A DNA stretch of 29,259 bases from UBA2428 sp002343545 (lineage in GTDB: Bacteria; Bdellovibrionota; UBA2428). Below are positions 7,036-14,565 of this stretch, piece by piece (the stretch's first letter is position 1; every line of letters begins with the position of its first letter). The notes beneath the pieces were generated by a model that searched no databases, had not been told where the DNA came from, and saw nothing but the letters and a program-made list of their open reading frames with translations. Made by a program: the position numbers and the translations under genes. The DNA is taken from the NCBI GenBank assembly GCA_937952285.1, contig CALFZE010000016.1, positions 1 through 29,259 of the forward strand. Direction: 5' to 3'.

Positions 7036-7597
7036 AGCTCAGCATGTCTCCGGCGATCTTGGAGAAGCCCATCAGGAAGAGCGCGGCGTAGAGCCCCGCC
7101 GCGACGTCGTCAAGTACAGCGCCCCAACCCGTCGGGATGCGGTCGAAGCTGCGCGCGGGATACGGCTTCAAGATATCGAGCACCCGGAAAAGCAAGAAGG
7201 AGATGAGTACCCAGGCGACGGGCGGCAGCATGTTCTCCGGATTCGCGTAGGCGCGCAAACCCATCATCGCGATAGCCTGCCCGAGGATTTCGTCGATCAC
7301 GATGCGACCCGAGTCCATCTGGCCCCAGTGGCGACCCGCGCGATCCGAGATGAGCGAAGCCAAGACGAAGAAGGCCGCCGTCACGCCGAGCGCCCACGGA
7401 TCGGAGAGCCGCATGATGAAAAGTCCGAAAGGGATGCCCAAAACCGATCCGAAGGTGCCCGACGCGAAGGGCGCGTAACCGAGGCCAAAACCCGAGGCGA
7501 GACCCAGGATGCCGAAGCGAGCGAGAGGATTCTTGATGGGTTCCGGCGTGACAGATTTATCGACCTTCGAACGCTTCGGAAACACGGTCACTTTCAT
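7034..7597 (-). CDS. pgpA: Phosphatidylglycerophosphatase A
   Basis: A 187-residue integral membrane phosphatase that converts phosphatidylglycerol phosphate to phosphatidylglycerol. Family motifs are GLGYAPFASGTFGSVLGIP (about 38-56), the acidic segment RIVIDEILGQ (about 97-106), and FRVLDILKPYPARSFDR followed by GWGAVLDDVAAGLYA near the C-terminus. Its ATG overlaps the trpS stop (ATGA, 7594-7597), so the two are translationally coupled. About 20 basic, non-conserved residues precede the core. Confidence 0.93.
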   Translation of the reverse strand: MKVTVFPKRSKVDKSVTPEPIKNPLARFGILGLASGFGLGYAPFASGTFGSVLGIPFGLFIMRLSDPWALGVTAAFFVLASLISDRAGRHWGQMDSGRIVIDEILGQAIAMMGLRAYANPENMLPPVAWVLISFLLFRVLDILKPYPARSFDRIPTGWGAVLDDVAAGLYAALFLMGFSKIAGDMLS

Positions 7598-8592
7598 CGA
7601 ACCCCCACGGCGCGGCGAACGCGCTCCAAAACGACCAAGGCGCGTTCACGCGCGCGACGCGCGCCGTCCTTGAGCACGGCCTCGACTTCCGACGGGTTGC
7701 GACGCAGTTCCTCGAAACGCGCGCGCGGCCCGGCGAAAGTCGCTTCGATCTTCTCGAGCAAGGCAAGTTTCGCGTGGCCGTAGCCGAAACCGCCGGCGCG
7801 GTATTTTTCGGCCATCGCCGCGACTTCCGCGGGCGACGCGAACAGTTTGTAGAGCGCGAAGATATGGCAGGTCTCCGGGTCCTTGGGGTCTTCGAGCCCC
7901 TTGGAATCCGTCACGATCGCCATGACCTGCTTCTTGACGTCCTTCGCCGGCAGCAGCGGCTCGATGCCGTTGCCGTAGCTCTTGCTCATCTTGCGGCCGT
8001 CGATGCCCGGCACGACGGCGACGTCGGGCTGCACGAGCTCGAGCGGCTCCTTGAGCACGGGCGCCTTCTCGCTCGGCGCGAAGTGGAAGTTGAAACGCTT
8101 CGCGATCGCGCGCGCCATCTCGATGTGCTGGACCTGGTCCTTACCCACGGGCACGACGTCGGAATCGTAGAGCAGGATATCGGCCGCCATGAGGACGGGG
8201 TACGAGAAGACGCCGTGGTTGAGCTGACCCTCCTCGCCCTTCTCTTCGGCCGCCTTGTAAGCGTGCGCGCGGAAGAGATCCCCCATCGAAACGCCGCAGC
8301 TCAAATACCACGTGAGCTCGGTGACTTCGGGAACGTCGGACTGCGCGAAGAGAATCCCTTTCGCGGAATCGAAGCCGCAGGCCAAGAAAGTCGCCGCGAC
8401 ATCAAAAGTATCACGGCGCAAAGCCACGGGATCGCGGACCGTCGTGAGGGCGTGCAGGTTCGCGATGAAGTAGATCGTCTCGTGCGTGGACTGCAGGTCG
8501 ATCGCGGGCTTGATCATGCCGAGGTAGTTCCCGAGGTGCGGGATACCCGTCGACTTGATGCCCGAAAGGCTGAGTTTTCTCGGGGAGCTCAT
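7594..8592 (-). CDS. trpS: Tryptophanyl-tRNA synthetase
   Basis: A 332-residue class I aminoacyl-tRNA synthetase, the usual length for bacterial TrpS. It charges tRNA-Trp in the cytoplasm. The HIGH-type motif reads PHLGN (18-22) within SGIKSTGIPHLGNY, and KMSKS is perfect (201-205, GIDGRKMSKSYGN). Other TrpS features are FIANLHALT (42-50) and SYPVLMAADILLYDSDVVPVG (130-150), which form the tryptophan and adenylate pocket. ATG 8592 has only a weak Shine-Dalgarno and lies 13 bases behind the hydrolase stop, so it is probably read from the upstream operon. Confidence 0.96.
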   Translation of the reverse strand: MSSPRKLSLSGIKSTGIPHLGNYLGMIKPAIDLQSTHETIYFIANLHALTTVRDPVALRRDTFDVAATFLACGFDSAKGILFAQSDVPEVTELTWYLSCGVSMGDLFRAHAYKAAEEKGEEGQLNHGVFSYPVLMAADILLYDSDVVPVGKDQVQHIEMARAIAKRFNFHFAPSEKAPVLKEPLELVQPDVAVVPGIDGRKMSKSYGNGIEPLLPAKDVKKQVMAIVTDSKGLEDPKDPETCHIFALYKLFASPAEVAAMAEKYRAGGFGYGHAKLALLEKIEATFAGPRARFEELRRNPSEVEAVLKDGARRARERALVVLERVRRAVGVR

Positions 8593-8605
8593 TTCAGCGC
8601 CGAGG

Positions 8606-9541
8606 CTACACGGGCTTGGACGGCGAATCCAGGTCGAGACGGCCCCAGAACTCTTCGGCCTTCATATTCACGTAGTCGCCGAAGTCGAGCTGCACGTTGT
8701 GCGAGCCGGTGGGCACCTCGAGATACTGGGCGCCCGAGAGCGCCGCCACCATGAGCTTTTGCTCGCGCGGGGGCGTGACGCGGTCCTTGCCGCCCGCGAT
8801 GACGAAAGCGGGGGTCTTGATCTTGGGCAAGATGCCCGCCGTGCTGCCCTTGGCGAGCTCGATGATGAGCGGAAAGAAAGTCTCGGGCGAGACGTTCACG
8901 ACGGCGCGGGCGTAGGTTTCGATGTCCTCGGCCGTCGAAGCGTCGGCGTTGAAACCGCCGCCGAGCTTGGCGACGAAGGCCACGGCCTCGGGCTTGCTCA
9001 TGAGCACGGACCAAACCGCGTGGTAGACGTCTTCGTGACCCGCGTAGGCCTTGAAGAGCGGATCCACGACCTTCTCGAGCAGATCCGTCCCGAACATGCC
9101 CTTGAAGGGACTTTCCGTCGTGCCGTTCAAAAGCACGAGCGAGCGGACCTGCTCGGGGAACGCGAGCGCGTACTCGAGCCCCACGTTGCAGCCCAGGCTA
9201 TGGCCCCAGACGTGCGCCGGCGCCAAGTCGACCTCGCGAACGGCGGCGGCCACGTCGCGCGCGCACGCGCTGATGTTCATGAGACGACGATCCTTGGGCG
9301 TGCCGCTGCGGTGATGGCCGCGGTAGTCCAGCAGCAAGCACGTTCGTTCGGTGCGAAAGCGCTCGACTTGCGCGCGCCATTGATTGACGCTGCAAACGAG
9401 TCCGTAGCAGAAGACCAGCGGCGGGAGGTCCTCCGCCCCCTCGGGCGCTTCGTGGAGCTCCCAGTAGATCCGGGTGCCGTCGAAACTAGGCGTGTAGCCC
9501 GAGCGAGTGGGCTCCGGCAGGAGCCTCGGAACTTCCGACAC
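8606..9541 (-). CDS. Alpha/beta-fold hydrolase
   Basis: A 311-residue alpha/beta hydrolase with an intact triad: nucleophile Ser115 in GHSLG (113-117), acid Asp253 in GGKDRVTP, and His281 in GSHNVQ. The strand LVFCYGLVCSVNQW contains the oxyanion-hole region, and LLLDYRGHHRSG is the usual strand-4 segment. No signal peptide is present, so it is cytoplasmic. The start is GTG 9541 with AGGAGAGG upstream, inside the end of the FAD oxidoreductase gene (56-base overlap). The substrate cannot be told from sequence; haloperoxidase- or esterase-like relatives are common. Confidence 0.87.
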   Translation of the reverse strand: MSEVPRLLPEPTRSGYTPSFDGTRIYWELHEAPEGAEDLPPLVFCYGLVCSVNQWRAQVERFRTERTCLLLDYRGHHRSGTPKDRRLMNISACARDVAAAVREVDLAPAHVWGHSLGCNVGLEYALAFPEQVRSLVLLNGTTESPFKGMFGTDLLEKVVDPLFKAYAGHEDVYHAVWSVLMSKPEAVAFVAKLGGGFNADASTAEDIETYARAVVNVSPETFFPLIIELAKGSTAGILPKIKTPAFVIAGGKDRVTPPREQKLMVAALSGAQYLEVPTGSHNVQLDFGDYVNMKAEEFWGRLDLDSPSKPV

Positions 9542-10523
9542 TTTCCTCTCCTACGAAAACAAGGGACCCGTCTTCCGAACCTTTGAGCAACCACGGCGTG
9601 CCCAAGACGTGACCGGCGACCCGGGCCGAAACGAAGCAGCGCTCCGTACGGACCTCGAGCTTTTCGTCGGCCGTGATCATCTTGAGGGTCCGACGGATGG
9701 ACTTCTGAAAGGACGACATTTCCTTCGCGTCCTTGAGCATCTCGTCGGGCAGATGCGTGAGCGTGCGGATTTCCCCGGCCGCGCCGTCAGGAACGACGAC
9801 GCCCAGGCAAAGGTAGAGCTTGCCGCCGTGACGAACGGGTAAGCCGAAGACGGCGCCCGCGTCGAAGCCCTCTTCGAAGCTCGGCGCTTCCGCGAGCACG
9901 AGGTCGAGACCGACCCCGCCGCGCACGTCGGCCGCGTCGGCGACGTAGGCCGGGTTCGCGGTCATGAGCCGTTGCGCTTCGATCTTGCCGAAGGCGTTCT
10001 GGAACGCGGTCATGCCGGCGGCCCAAATCACGTGCGAGGCCACGACTTCGCCTTCGGGCGTGCGGAGCTTCCACAGGCTTTTCGTGGACTCGCCCACGAC
10101 GGCGTCGATCGCGCTCACGGGCGCGCCCAAACGACAAAGGGCCGGGTCGCGTTCCACGGCGACGAGCACGTCGGCGTTCCAGATCGCCAGGCTTTGCCCG
10201 AAGTAGAGCGACCATTGCGGAACCGGGTAGGCCCAGTCCTTGTCTTTCCAATCGACTTCTTCCGACGGCGTCCACTTGCGGTCCCAACGAACGCGCAACG
10301 GAGCGTAGGCGGCTTCGCCCGCTTGGGCCGGGCGCAGATGGAGCCCCGTCTGCGCGGCGCCGCCCAAACGATCGCCCGACTCGAGAAGGAGCTTGGATTC
10401 GCCCGTCAGCGCGTCGAAGGCCGCGAGGCCCGCGGGACCGCCGCCCACGACGAGGGTCTCGACTTCCGTGGGCAACGGAGGAAGGGCGTTCTCTTCTTCG
10501 CCGCTTTTCTTTTTCTTAGTCAT
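9486..10523 (-). CDS. FAD-dependent oxidoreductase (Rossmann, GGGPAGLAA)
   Basis: A 345-residue protein with an N-terminal dinucleotide-binding fold: ETLVVGGGPAGLAAFDAL (22-39), then LLLESGDRLGGAA (45-57), the acidic residue that holds the FAD ribose plus the following GG. A later ATG-like motif, VVASHVIWAAGMTAF, supports a flavin monooxygenase/amine-oxidase-like flavoprotein. The lysine-rich start MTKKKKSGEEEN is cytoplasmic. ATG 10523 overlaps the stop of the GYF gene by eight bases; the longer frame to 10655 lies inside that gene and was rejected. The reaction is unknown. Close packing with the GYF protein and hydrolase suggests a common pathway or simple co-expression. Confidence 0.82.
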   Translation of the reverse strand: MTKKKKSGEEENALPPLPTEVETLVVGGGPAGLAAFDALTGESKLLLESGDRLGGAAQTGLHLRPAQAGEAAYAPLRVRWDRKWTPSEEVDWKDKDWAYPVPQWSLYFGQSLAIWNADVLVAVERDPALCRLGAPVSAIDAVVGESTKSLWKLRTPEGEVVASHVIWAAGMTAFQNAFGKIEAQRLMTANPAYVADAADVRGGVGLDLVLAEAPSFEEGFDAGAVFGLPVRHGGKLYLCLGVVVPDGAAGEIRTLTHLPDEMLKDAKEMSSFQKSIRRTLKMITADEKLEVRTERCFVSARVAGHVLGTPWLLKGSEDGSLVFVGEESVGSSEAPAGAHSLGLHA

Positions 10524-12156
10524 GCTGCGACTCCAACTGTTTCTTGAGGGCTTCGCGGTCGATACGAATGCGCTCGCTCGGAACCGACCCGTCCAGGACG
10601 CGCAGGGCGCCCGCGAGGGCCTCTTGGTTCTTGCGGAAGGAGGCCCAACGCTCACCGACCCCGGGCTTCTCGTTTTTCAGGAAGGCCGCCGGCGTTCCCT
10701 GCGAAGCACGGTCGAGCGAGTTATGGAGAGCGTAGAGCTCGTCCATGAGTTCGTAGAGTTGGCTTTGCTCGCGACGGAAGAAAGTCGGGCTCACGACGAT
10801 CTTACGCTGCTCTTCGAGCGCCGCCACGAAGGCCGTGCGCCAAGCCTGCGCGCCGCCGAGCCAAGTTTTGCGCGAGGTTTTGCCCTGCAAAGCCGAGCGC
10901 CCCAGCATCTCGAGCTGCTGCGCGGCGTTTTGGACCTGCTGCAGTTTGGACTCGAGGGCGGCTTTTTCTTTTTGCGCGAGCAGCGCACGATCCTGCTCGA
11001 GCTTGGCCTGGATCGGCGCGAGCTCGGCCGCGGTCGGCCAGGTCCCGTGCTCGAAGCCGGCTTCGCCCAGGAAGGTGCCCTTGTGCGCGATCATGACGTG
11101 GTAGGTTCCCGCCGGAAGCGGCTCGCCGTCCACGTTGAGGGGCCCCACCGAGAAGAGCCCGTCGATGACGGGCACGAGGAAGTACCAAACGCGGGCGACG
11201 GGCAGCAGGCTGCGCTCGTCGTCGGGGAAGATCATGACGTGGATGTAGTCGGCCTTGAGGCTCGTCGCGAGAGCGCCCAGCAGAATGGGACGCGTGCCGC
11301 TGATGGCCTTCGCGTCCAAGCGGAAGGGAGCCTCGGTGCCCTGCGCCTGGCGGGCGGCCAGGAGCTCGGTCCAAACGATGTCTTTGCTCGCGGCCGGCGG
11401 CGCGACGGGCGAGGGGGCTTGCTTCGGCGCCGAAGTCTCGTCCCCGCGCTCACGCGGCGGCATCAATTGATTCTGGTCCCACCAGTAGTAGCCGGCCGAA
11501 GCGGCCAGAAGCGCGAACAAGAGCGGGGTCGTCCACTTGGGACGGGGCTTCGAAGACGAAAAGAGACTACGACCCGTCTTCTGCGTCTTTTCCGGAGCCG
11601 GAGCGGCCGGCTCGGAAGCCGCGGCCGAAGCCGTCGGGGTCGCGGTGGCCGTCGTGGACGGAGTCGCGGCGCCGAGCTGCGCGACGTCGAGTTTCTGCGT
11701 GGGCTCCGAGGCCGTGCGGACCTCGGTCGAGCTCGCGCCCTTGGCCGCCGAAGCCGCGGCCGCGCGGGCCGCTTGGGCGGCCGAGTTCGTGTGCACGCCC
11801 GAGGCGGACTTCTCGCCCATGGACGAGCCGAAACCCGTCTTCGCGACGGAAGCCGTCGCTTGCGGAGCCGCCGCCGACGGGGAAGTCGTCGGGCCCGTGG
11901 CCTGCGCCGGGGTCGTTTGGGCGGGTGGCGTCGCCGTCGTCGAAGCCGCCTTGGGGACCTCGGCCGCTTGGTCGATCGGCTTAAAGAGGGCCAGTTCCTG
12001 GACGAGCGTCCAGTCCGTCATGCCCTCGGTAAAGAGATAGGCCGTATCGTCCAGATCGCGGCTCGCGAGCTTGGCCCGAACCTCGGCTTCCGAGAAGGGA
12101 CCCATCTCTTTTTCTTTAAAGTAAACGAACCACTGCCTTTGAGTATCGGGCTGCAT
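10516..12156 (-). CDS. GYF-domain, single-pass membrane protein with coiled coil
   Basis: A 546-residue protein of unknown function. Residues 8-58 form a GYF_2/DUF4339-type domain (WFVYFKEKEMGPFSEAEVRAKL, with its GPF core, then TDWTLVQEL). A long Ala/Thr/Pro-rich linker follows (about 66-205), then one transmembrane helix (about 209-226, ending YYWW) with the C-terminal half presumably outside the membrane. That half contains a globular segment with PLPAGTYHVMIAHKG and a helical, probably coiled-coil region rich in Q, E, A and L. The start is ATG 12156. The frame remains open to 12354, but that extension is the antisense of a tRNA gene. TATAGT at 12169-12174 (minus) would place transcription only a few bases upstream of the ATG. 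Confidence 0.85.
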   Translation of the reverse strand: MQPDTQRQWFVYFKEKEMGPFSEAEVRAKLASRDLDDTAYLFTEGMTDWTLVQELALFKPIDQAAEVPKAASTTATPPAQTTPAQATGPTTSPSAAAPQATASVAKTGFGSSMGEKSASGVHTNSAAQAARAAAASAAKGASSTEVRTASEPTQKLDVAQLGAATPSTTATATPTASAAASEPAAPAPEKTQKTGRSLFSSSKPRPKWTTPLLFALLAASAGYYWWDQNQLMPPRERGDETSAPKQAPSPVAPPAASKDIVWTELLAARQAQGTEAPFRLDAKAISGTRPILLGALATSLKADYIHVMIFPDDERSLLPVARVWYFLVPVIDGLFSVGPLNVDGEPLPAGTYHVMIAHKGTFLGEAGFEHGTWPTAAELAPIQAKLEQDRALLAQKEKAALESKLQQVQNAAQQLEMLGRSALQGKTSRKTWLGGAQAWRTAFVAALEEQRKIVVSPTFFRREQSQLYELMDELYALHNSLDRASQGTPAAFLKNEKPGVGERWASFRKNQEALAGALRVLDGSVPSERIRIDREALKKQLESQHD

Positions 12157-12168
12157 AGAGTGGCCCGA

Positions 12169-12174
12169 ACTATA
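12169..12174 (-). promoter_or_regulatory. -10-like TATAGT for the GYF-fad-hydrolase-trpS-pgpA run
   Basis: TATAGT on the minus strand ends 12 bases before ATG 12156, which predicts a leader of about five bases. No -35 match was found, and no Shine-Dalgarno stands before the ATG. Confidence 0.45.
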
Positions 12175-12260
12175 GCAGAGCTTTCCGAGGCTTGCGTGGC
12201 CCGAAGCCGCGCTTGACGAGTTTCGGGAAGTCTGCGAAAACCGCCCCCCGTAGCCCTTAC

Positions 12261-12346
12261 GGAGACGTAGGATAATTGGTAATCCAGCAGATTCGAAATC
12301 TGCCGCCAGCAATGGCTTGTGAGTTCGAGTCTCACCGTCTCCGCCA
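12261..12346 (+). tRNA. tRNA-Ser (anticodon CGA)
   Basis: The acceptor arms GGAGACG (12261-12267) and CGTCTCC (12336-12342) pair fully, followed by discriminator G and encoded CCA (12344-12346). The anticodon stem GCAGA/TCTGC (12287-12291, 12299-12303) encloses loop TTCGAAA with anticodon CGA at 12294-12296, reading UCG serine codons. A long variable arm GCCA-GCAA-TGGC, as expected for tRNA-Ser, precedes the T arm GTGAG-TTCGAGT-CTCAC (12319-12335). Confidence 0.96.
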
Positions 12347-12360
12347 AGTTTCAACTTGGC
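12343..12360 (+). terminator. Hairpin directly behind tRNA-Ser
   Basis: GCCAAGTT-TC-AACTTGGC forms an eight-base perfect stem overlapping the CCA end of the tRNA. It is followed by TCATTGATTC rather than a clean T-run. It could be a terminator or a processing signal. Confidence 0.45.
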
Positions 12361-12501
12361 TCATTGATTCTCCCCGCCTGGTGGTGGGTTCCCCCGAAAA
12401 GTTTAAGAAGAACAGCCTCTACGTCGAAGCGACTTCGCCCGAAGCGAATATCGCCCTGCCCGGCCGCGGCCCCTTCACGGGGGTCGACATCTCGCTGGAC
12501 T

Positions 12502-12540
12502 CGCGCATGGGACCCGCGATGCTCACGGGTCCCATGCGCG
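12502..12540. repeat. 15-bp perfect inverted repeat (hairpin) downstream of the ADP-ribosyltransferase gene
   Basis: The arms 12502-12516 (CGCGCATGGGACCCG) and 12526-12540 are exact reverse complements around a nine-base loop. It lies between tRNA-Ser and the 3' end of the minus-strand ADP-ribosyltransferase gene. There is no T-run on either side, so it may be a bidirectional stop, an RNA-stabilising stem or a protein site. Confidence 0.6.
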
Positions 12541-12579
12541 GCAGGTGCGACTCGCAGGGCAGACTTTATGCCGAGCGGT

Positions 12580-13512
12580 CTATTCGCAGGGGAGCATCTC
12601 GGCCAGGGTGTAGTGGAGCCCCTGGCCGCTGCGGTATTCCTTCAACGAAGGATGCTCGCGGAGAATGTCGATCACGAAGAAGCGGGTCTGCGGCGGGAAG
12701 AGCACTTCCCGCTCGTTCTCGATGGTGTAGCCCTCGCCTTCCACGGTCGTACCCGCGTAGGCGCTGATGCCTTTGGCCGTCGCGTTGTAGATGAGAAACT
12801 TGTCGCGGCCGGGATGCGCTCCCGTGCTCACGTAAGAAGTGCTGGTAAAGGACTTTTCGGTCATGACGGCACCGATTTTGTGTGCGGCGCGGACCTCGGG
12901 AGGCAAACGGGTTCCCCGGTAAACCGGGCCCTTCTTGGGATGCTTTATCTTGTCGAGAGCCGCGATCAAACGACTCACCTTCGCCTCCATCGCCGGAGAG
13001 ACGGGTTTTCGGTCCGCGCGCAAGTAGATGTTCATATCGCGAAAACCCGAGCGGTAGGTGTAGTCGTTGATCGCCATGAACTCGTCGTGGGACAGAAAGT
13101 CCGGTCCATAGCTTCCGTCGGGATTCGGGTTCTTCGCGATCTGAAGCGTCTTCATCAAGGGCTCCGCATCCGAGGGAGGACCGGAATCGGAAAGTCCGAA
13201 GGCCGCCAACGCTTGTCCCTTCCGGGCGTAGACGTCCGCGCAACTTCGGAGTTTCGGGTCCTCCGTCAGCATCTGGGCGAAGCGACAGATGTTTTGCCGG
13301 CCGACGGAATCCGCCCCGGCGATCGCATATTCGGAGGCTAGATACTTTGCGATGGAATCCCGTTGCGAGTCCGTGGGCCGCTCGAAGCAGTCATTCCCAC
13401 CTTCGGGAAGACTTCGGGAGCGATCGGGGCCGGCCTGGGCTTTGGCGATCGCCAAGGTCGAGAGGAGCCACCCGCCGAGAGTTCTCCACGACGGGCGCCA
13501 AGACATTCCCAT
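12580..13512 (-). CDS. Secreted mono-ADP-ribosyltransferase, R-S-E toxin class
   Basis: A 310-residue protein with a signal peptide (MGMSWRPSWR then a hydrophobic stretch ending AKAQA, cleavage near residue 27). The C-terminal half has the three blocks of clostridial C2/C3/VIP2-like ADP-ribosyltransferases: Arg199 in GPVYRGTRLP, the STS block in KSFTSTSY (224-226), and the E-x-E block in ENEREVLFPP (Glu267-Arg268-Glu269). Such enzymes transfer ADP-ribose from NAD to a target protein, usually arginine when the motif is ExE. Residues 30-185 have no recognised domain. With its export signal it looks like an effector rather than an internal enzyme, and no antitoxin or glycohydrolase is next to it. 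It follows the APH-like gene on the same strand by 31 bases. ATG 13512 has a poor Shine-Dalgarno; the ATG two codons downstream is an alternative. Confidence 0.85.
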   Translation of the reverse strand: MGMSWRPSWRTLGGWLLSTLAIAKAQAGPDRSRSLPEGGNDCFERPTDSQRDSIAKYLASEYAIAGADSVGRQNICRFAQMLTEDPKLRSCADVYARKGQALAAFGLSDSGPPSDAEPLMKTLQIAKNPNPDGSYGPDFLSHDEFMAINDYTYRSGFRDMNIYLRADRKPVSPAMEAKVSRLIAALDKIKHPKKGPVYRGTRLPPEVRAAHKIGAVMTEKSFTSTSYVSTGAHPGRDKFLIYNATAKGISAYAGTTVEGEGYTIENEREVLFPPQTRFFVIDILREHPSLKEYRSGQGLHYTLAEMLPCE

Positions 13513-13543
13513 GCGTCTAGATCGGACGAATTCCCCCGAGACT

Positions 13544-14497
13544 TTACGTCGCCTTCGTGAGGGATCCGAACTGCGCCTTCCACCAAGGCGTGGACTTTCG
13601 TAACCAAGCGAGGCGCTCTTCGTCGAAGGCGCCCGCCCGCGCGCTCCCGAGGGCCCAAAAGTAACTCAGGCCGATACGGTAGGCGCACCAAAGATCCAGA
13701 TCCGCGAGCGGCCGACCGTAGTGACGAAGGAGAGCGGCTTCGAGCGCGGGCGCGTCCACGCGTCCCGGCAATTCCCAGGCCGCCTTTCGGATGGAGACGA
13801 GCGCCACCGCCACGTCGTGCTCGGGAAAATGGTAGCAGGCATCGTCAAAGTCGAAGACGTGAAGCGCGTCGTCCGGGGTAACGCTCAAGTTGCCCAAGTG
13901 CAGATCGGCATGCGAAAGCAGAACGGGTCGCGTGCGGCCGAGCTCGCGAAAGCGGTCCACGAGTTTCCGAAAGGGCGCGGCCTCGGGTTCCGTGGAATCG
14001 CGGGCCGCCTCGAGCGCGATCTTGAGCACGGAATCCTCGAACCACGGACGGCGTCGAGCCGTGGGGTGCCGGGGCGCGAAACTCCGCGCGTGCTCGTGCA
14101 GCCCGGCCAGAAGGCGGGCCCAGTTTTCGACGACGGGCTCGCGATAATCCCGGCCTTTCTCGGTCAGGCGACCCGGCGCGGCCTCAAAGCAACTGACGCC
14201 GACTTCGCCGGCGCGAAGACGCCGAAGCTCGAAATTCTCGCCCGAGCGATTGCGGCAAACGCCGACCACCGGCAGCCCTTGAGCCCGAAGGCTTTCCATC
14301 CATTCCAGCTCGGCCCGCACTTCGTCGGGTCGCCGGGGGAGCGGCGTCAGACGCAAGTAGACGAGCTCGCCATTCCGACGCGCCCGAAAGACCCGGTGCC
14401 AAGAGCTCCGGAGGGCCTCGAAGTCCGCGTCGAGCGCCCACGAAGCGAGAATGTCCCCGAACTCGGCCGGGGTCGCGAGATCGCTCGATCCTTCCAT
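13544..14497 (-). CDS. APH-like (aminoglycoside/choline-kinase-type) phosphotransferase
   Basis: A 317-residue cytoplasmic kinase-fold protein. The catalytic loop is SHADLHLGN (His196, Asp198, Asn203) and the metal-binding segment is HVFDFDDA (Asp216 and Asp218), as in the APH family (PF01636), which phosphorylates small molecules such as aminoglycosides, choline, homoserine or methylthioribose. Residues after that (CYHFPEHDVAVAL) also follow the family pattern. I chose ATG 14497 over ATG 14506: TAGGAT (14505-14510, minus) makes a good -10 seven bases upstream of 14497, while 14506 lies within that hexamer. The substrate is unknown. It may be co-transcribed with the ADP-ribosyltransferase gene. 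Confidence 0.82.
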   Translation of the reverse strand: MEGSSDLATPAEFGDILASWALDADFEALRSSWHRVFRARRNGELVYLRLTPLPRRPDEVRAELEWMESLRAQGLPVVGVCRNRSGENFELRRLRAGEVGVSCFEAAPGRLTEKGRDYREPVVENWARLLAGLHEHARSFAPRHPTARRRPWFEDSVLKIALEAARDSTEPEAAPFRKLVDRFRELGRTRPVLLSHADLHLGNLSVTPDDALHVFDFDDACYHFPEHDVAVALVSIRKAAWELPGRVDAPALEAALLRHYGRPLADLDLWCAYRIGLSYFWALGSARAGAFDEERLAWLRKSTPWWKAQFGSLTKAT

Positions 14498-14504
14498 CGC
14501 GCCC

Positions 14505-14510
14505 ATCCTA
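14505..14510 (-). promoter_or_regulatory. -10-like TAGGAT, leaderless position before APH-like gene
   Basis: TAGGAT ends seven bases before ATG 14497 on the minus strand, so transcription would begin at or next to the start codon. No Shine-Dalgarno is present. Confidence 0.45.
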
Positions 14511-14532
14511 ACGGTCGGCCCCGCCCCGCGCT

Positions 14533-14538
14533 TAGGAT
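14533..14538 (+). promoter_or_regulatory. -10-like TAGGAT upstream of secreted protein gene
   Basis: TAGGAT lies 27 bases before ATG 14566 and 22 bases from the divergent TAGGAT of the APH-like gene, giving a back-to-back promoter pair within 14505-14538. Confidence 0.35.
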
Positions 14539-14565
14539 TTTCTTCACGTCGGCCGAAAAGAATTC

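Noticed and set aside
12157..12354. N-terminal extension of the GYF-domain gene beginning MKLGGDGETRTHKPLLAADF
   Set aside because: This is the antisense translation of tRNA-Ser(CGA); such GETRTHKPLLAADFES peptides are well-known artefacts. The real start is ATG 12156.
12580..14497. ADP-ribosyltransferase and kinase as a toxin-antitoxin pair
   Set aside because: The toxin has an export signal, the kinase is full length and catalytic, and no known antitoxin fold is present; only a loose link is claimed.
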